The notes below the pieces were generated by a model, which made no database searches, was not told the DNA's origin, and worked only from the letters and a program-made list of their open reading frames with translations. DNA of 34,055 nt from Flavobacteriaceae bacterium (GTDB lineage: Bacteria > Bacteroidota > Bacteroidia > Flavobacteriales > Flavobacteriaceae): the NCBI GenBank assembly GCA_030621915.1, contig JAUXGV010000009.1, positions 1 through 34,055 on the forward strand, read 5' to 3'. The position numbers and the translations under genes are program-made. Below, in pieces: positions 31,234-34,055 of the stretch; the stretch's first letter is position 1; the number at the start of each line of letters is the position of its first letter.

Positions 31234-32619
31234 ATGAAACTTTCTGTAAAAAGCAAAATATTATTAACAGTCCTATCGGTAGTGCTGATGTTCGCCCTAT
31301 TTATTCTATTTTATTATCCGGCAAAACAGCAACGTTTCCGTATGGAAAGCTATCATAAGGAGATTCAAAATTTTTCTAGTACAGTTGCTTTGGGTGTAAA
31401 AATTGCACTTACAGAAGAAAATTTTGAAGGAGTTGAAACGGCCTTAGATTTTGTGAGAGATGATAAGAGATTGCAATTTGTTAGTTTGATTACAATCGAT
31501 ACAGTTTGGAAAAAAGATAAAATTAATTTTGAGCTCAAGAAAAAGGTTTTTATGACTTATCCTGATTCTATTTTGGTGGATACAGAAGGAAACTCAAACA
31601 ATGACTTTATCATTAAAAGATCATCTTTTGAAACTCCCCTAATGAATGGTGAGATTATGCTTAGTTTTTCAACTACTGAAATAATGGAAGCATTATATGA
31701 AATAAGAGTTGCTTCTGGTATTGCGAGTTTAGCCGTATTTTTAGTCGGACTTTTTTTTGGTTTTAGATTGGCAAAAAATATTTCTGTTCCGGTATTGGCA
31801 TTACGAGATGCAGCAAATAAGGTGGGAGAAGGTGATTTAACTCAATTTGTTAGTAATAAATCTGGCGATGAAATTGGAGAATTGGGTATAGCATTTAATA
31901 AAATGGTAAAGGATTTGGGCTTCGCTAGAAAACAGATTAATCAACGTAATGTTGAATTAAAGAAAGAGAAACAAAAGTCGGATGAATTGTTACTTAATAT
32001 CTTACCTTCAAAAACAGCAGAAGAAATAAAAAAAACAGGTAAAGCGAAGGCTCAGTATTATGAATCTGTAACAGTAATGTTTACTGATTTTAAGGATTTT
32101 ACTGCTATTACAAAAAATATGAGCCCGGACAAGATTGTGGAAGAATTACATTATTGTTTTAGTGAATTTGATAAGATTATCAAAAAACACAATATTGAAA
32201 AGATCAAAACTATTGGTGATTCCTATATGTGTGTTGCCGGTTTACCCGTTATTAATTCTACCCACCCTTTTGATGCTGTTAATGCTGCAATTGAAATAAG
32301 AGATACGATGCTGCAATATAAAAAAGACAAAGAAGCCAAAGGTGATATTTCATTTGATTTAAGAATAGGAATACACACCGGACCCGTAGTTGCAGGAATT
32401 GTAGGTATTAATAAGTTTGCTTATGATATTTGGGGGAGCACCGTTAATGCTGCTTCGCGTTTAGAGGGATGTAGTGAATCAAATAAAATCAATATTTCTG
32501 AATCTTTATTTGAGATCGTTAAAGAGAAATACGATTGTACTTCACGTGGAAAAAAATCTGTAAAAGGACTTGGTAAAATACCGATGTATTTTCTTGAGGA
32601 ACTAAAAGTTAAAAATTAA
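31234..32619 (+). CDS. HAMP-domain class III adenylate/guanylate cyclase with periplasmic sensor region
   Basis: Two TMs flanking ~130 aa, HAMP (NISVPVLALRDAANKVGEGDLTQFVSNKSGDEIGELGIAFNKM), CHD VMFTDFKDFT...KIKTIGDSYMC...YDIWGSTVNAASR. Confidence 0.94.
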   Translation: MKLSVKSKILLTVLSVVLMFALFILFYYPAKQQRFRMESYHKEIQNFSSTVALGVKIALTEENFEGVETALDFVRDDKRLQFVSLITIDTVWKKDKINFELKKKVFMTYPDSILVDTEGNSNNDFIIKRSSFETPLMNGEIMLSFSTTEIMEALYEIRVASGIASLAVFLVGLFFGFRLAKNISVPVLALRDAANKVGEGDLTQFVSNKSGDEIGELGIAFNKMVKDLGFARKQINQRNVELKKEKQKSDELLLNILPSKTAEEIKKTGKAKAQYYESVTVMFTDFKDFTAITKNMSPDKIVEELHYCFSEFDKIIKKHNIEKIKTIGDSYMCVAGLPVINSTHPFDAVNAAIEIRDTMLQYKKDKEAKGDISFDLRIGIHTGPVVAGIVGINKFAYDIWGSTVNAASRLEGCSESNKINISESLFEIVKEKYDCTSRGKKSVKGLGKIPMYFLEELKVKN

Positions 32620-32661
32620 AAATTTCAACCTCCACTATTTGAGATGGAATGATTTATTCCT

Positions 32662-32719
32662 TTGATAAAAATAGATACTCTTTCGGACAAAGAAATGGGG
32701 GGTTAATCCTAAATCATTT
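32662..32719 (+). promoter_or_regulatory. Spaced 58-bp element, copy 2
   Basis: Same spacing as copy 1; 52 bp upstream of the SDR ATG at 32772. Confidence 0.7.
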
Positions 32720-32771
32720 TTTAATTGCAATAATAATGTTTAGTATTGGGAGAAATCTTAAACAAATCATT

Positions 32772-33641
32772 ATGAAATCAGCAATTATTACAGGTGCGAA
32801 TAGAGGAATTGGGCTCGAAACTACTTTGTTTTTTGCCAGAGGAGGTTATCATGTTTTTGCAACTATGCGTAAACCTGATAAAGCAAATGAATTAAAACAA
32901 AAAATTCTTGATGAAAATTTATCTATCTCTCTATTGGAAATGGATGTTAATTCAGATGAATCCGTAAAAAAGGCTTTTGAAATAATTCATGAACAAAATG
33001 TTCAATTAGATGTTCTTATTAATAATGCAGGTATTGAACGTCATGGAGCTATAGAAGAATTGGATTTGTCAGTTTTTAAAGATGTCATGGAAACAAATTA
33101 TTTTGGAGCCATAAGATGTATTAAGGCAGTTATTGCTCATATGAGAGAAAATAAAAGTGGATGTATTATAAATGTGGCATCCGTTGCGGGACATATTTCA
33201 AGTTCACCTTTGGCACCCTATTCTGCTTCTAAATTCGCCTTAGAAGCCTTAAGTGAGGCCTTGGCACAGGAAGTTAAGCCTTTTAATATAAGAGTTGGAA
33301 TTATTGAACCAGGCATCATAAATACGGATATGGCGCAAGATATTCAGCATGCCCAACCCAATACAAACTATCCACAAGCATTTCGTTTTGGGGGTATGTT
33401 CAAAGCATCATTGGAAAACCCCACCAGTCCTTCGCTAGTGGCTAAAATAATTTTAGATTTTGTAGAAAGTGAAACTTGGGAGCTGAGACATCCTGTAGGT
33501 CCGGATGCCATTCCATTTTTAGATTGGCGAGCTTCAATGACTGATGAGCAGTGGGTAGATTGGAATGCAGCTGATGATGATACTTGGTATGATGCTGTTC
33601 AGGAAAGTTTTGGATTAGATGCAAGAGATAAGGTTGTGTAA
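32772..33641 (+). CDS. SDR family oxidoreductase (ATG at 32772; the ORF-track start 32649 extends through the regulatory element)
   Basis: AIITGANRGIGLETT (TGxxxGIG), NNAGIERHG, YSASKFALEAL catalytic YxxxK. Confidence 0.93.
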   Translation: MKSAIITGANRGIGLETTLFFARGGYHVFATMRKPDKANELKQKILDENLSISLLEMDVNSDESVKKAFEIIHEQNVQLDVLINNAGIERHGAIEELDLSVFKDVMETNYFGAIRCIKAVIAHMRENKSGCIINVASVAGHISSSPLAPYSASKFALEALSEALAQEVKPFNIRVGIIEPGIINTDMAQDIQHAQPNTNYPQAFRFGGMFKASLENPTSPSLVAKIILDFVESETWELRHPVGPDAIPFLDWRASMTDEQWVDWNAADDDTWYDAVQESFGLDARDKVV

Positions 33642-33763
33642 TGAGTTTTCCGGATTATTGAATGGTCATCATGATTTTTTCATTGGGTAATAGTCTATTA
33701 ATTTACTGAGGAATATTTATTTTTAATTGATATAATTATTGATTGATATACAGTGTTCAAAAC

Positions 33764-33797
33764 AAACCACTTATGAACTTCGATAAGTGGTTTTCTC
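33764..33797. terminator. Probable rho-independent terminator downstream of SDR
   Basis: AAACCACTTAT-gaacttcg-ATAAGTGGTTT (perfect 11-bp arms), then a short T-rich run. Confidence 0.7.
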
Positions 33798-33870
33798 GTT
33801 TCTTGAATCAATGACATTCCATGTCGTATTTAATGACCCTTTGCCAAATTACCTTTGTAAAAAATTCAAT

Positions 33871-33966
33871 ATGAAGTCGGCAATAGATATAAAACTTTTC
33901 TTAATGAGGCTGGAAGCACAACTTAGAAAAAAAGAGAAGGAAGATGAGAAAAAGAAGAAAGAATAG
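33871..33966 (+). CDS. Candidate small protein, 31 aa (MKSAIDIKLFLMRLEAQLRKKEKEDEKKKKE)
   Basis: Intact ATG-TAG frame preceded by an exact TAnnTTTG element (TACCTTTG, 33850-33857) 13 nt upstream; charged coiled tail. Confidence 0.4.
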   Translation: MKSAIDIKLFLMRLEAQLRKKEKEDEKKKKE

Positions 33967-34009
33967 ATTCATTCCACATACACTCCCAGTAAGTGATTTT
34001 TTAATCCTC

Positions 34010-34044
34010 CTTCTCCGCCTCAGGCGGATTCGGCGGACGAGAAG
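34010..34044. repeat. GC-rich nested palindrome, REP/intergenic-repeat-like
   Basis: CTTCTCCGCCTCAGGCGGATTCGGCGGACGAGAAG, strongly GC-rich in an AT-rich context, nested inverted repeats (CTTCTC/GAGAAG, CCGCC/GGCGG). Confidence 0.55.
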
Positions 34045-34055
34045 ATATGGTTTAA

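Noticed and set aside
32649-32771. N-terminal extension of the SDR ORF (MIYSFDKNRYSFGQRNGG...)
   Set aside because: The region carries the conserved 58-bp non-coding element; the canonical SDR start MKSAIITGANRGIG is at 32772.
1-34055. CRISPR arrays, prophage, transposase or integrase genes
   Set aside because: No regularly spaced repeats and no recognisable transposase, integrase or phage structural protein among the ORFs.

Overview
AT-rich Bacteroidota (Flavobacteriia-like) chromosomal segment. This assignment rests on TAnnTTTG -7 promoter elements, protein family content and a PID-CTERM protein. The first ~25 kb is mostly housekeeping: ileS, a DksA/TraR-like protein, lspA, a PLP decarboxylase, uvrC, a patatin/POTRA/barrel protein, a tetR-tolC-MFP-RND efflux operon, polyprenyl synthase, tRNA(CAT), a fused MFS/spermidine-synthase-like protein, ribE, pdxA, DUF177 and rpmF. 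The most interesting part is a co-directional island at ~25.84-33.64 kb. It encodes an orphan lipoprotein, a TPR-TM class III nucleotidyl cyclase, a small two-TM protein resembling the Pycsar effector domain (PycTM/DUF5706), an HD-domain phosphohydrolase, a porin-like beta-barrel, a short PstS-like periplasmic protein, a HAMP-class III cyclase and an SDR oxidoreductase. I interpret the middle of it as a split (two-gene) version of the HD-PycTM fusion proteins, placed between two predicted purine-type (Lys/Asp) cyclases. A spaced 58-bp DNA element (TTGATAAA-N10-CTTTCGGACAA-N10-GGTTnnTCCTAAATCATTT) occurs twice with identical spacing, once upstream of the island's first gene and once upstream of its last gene (SDR), which suggests a shared regulator. 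All product calls come from reading the translated ORFs; no database search was run.
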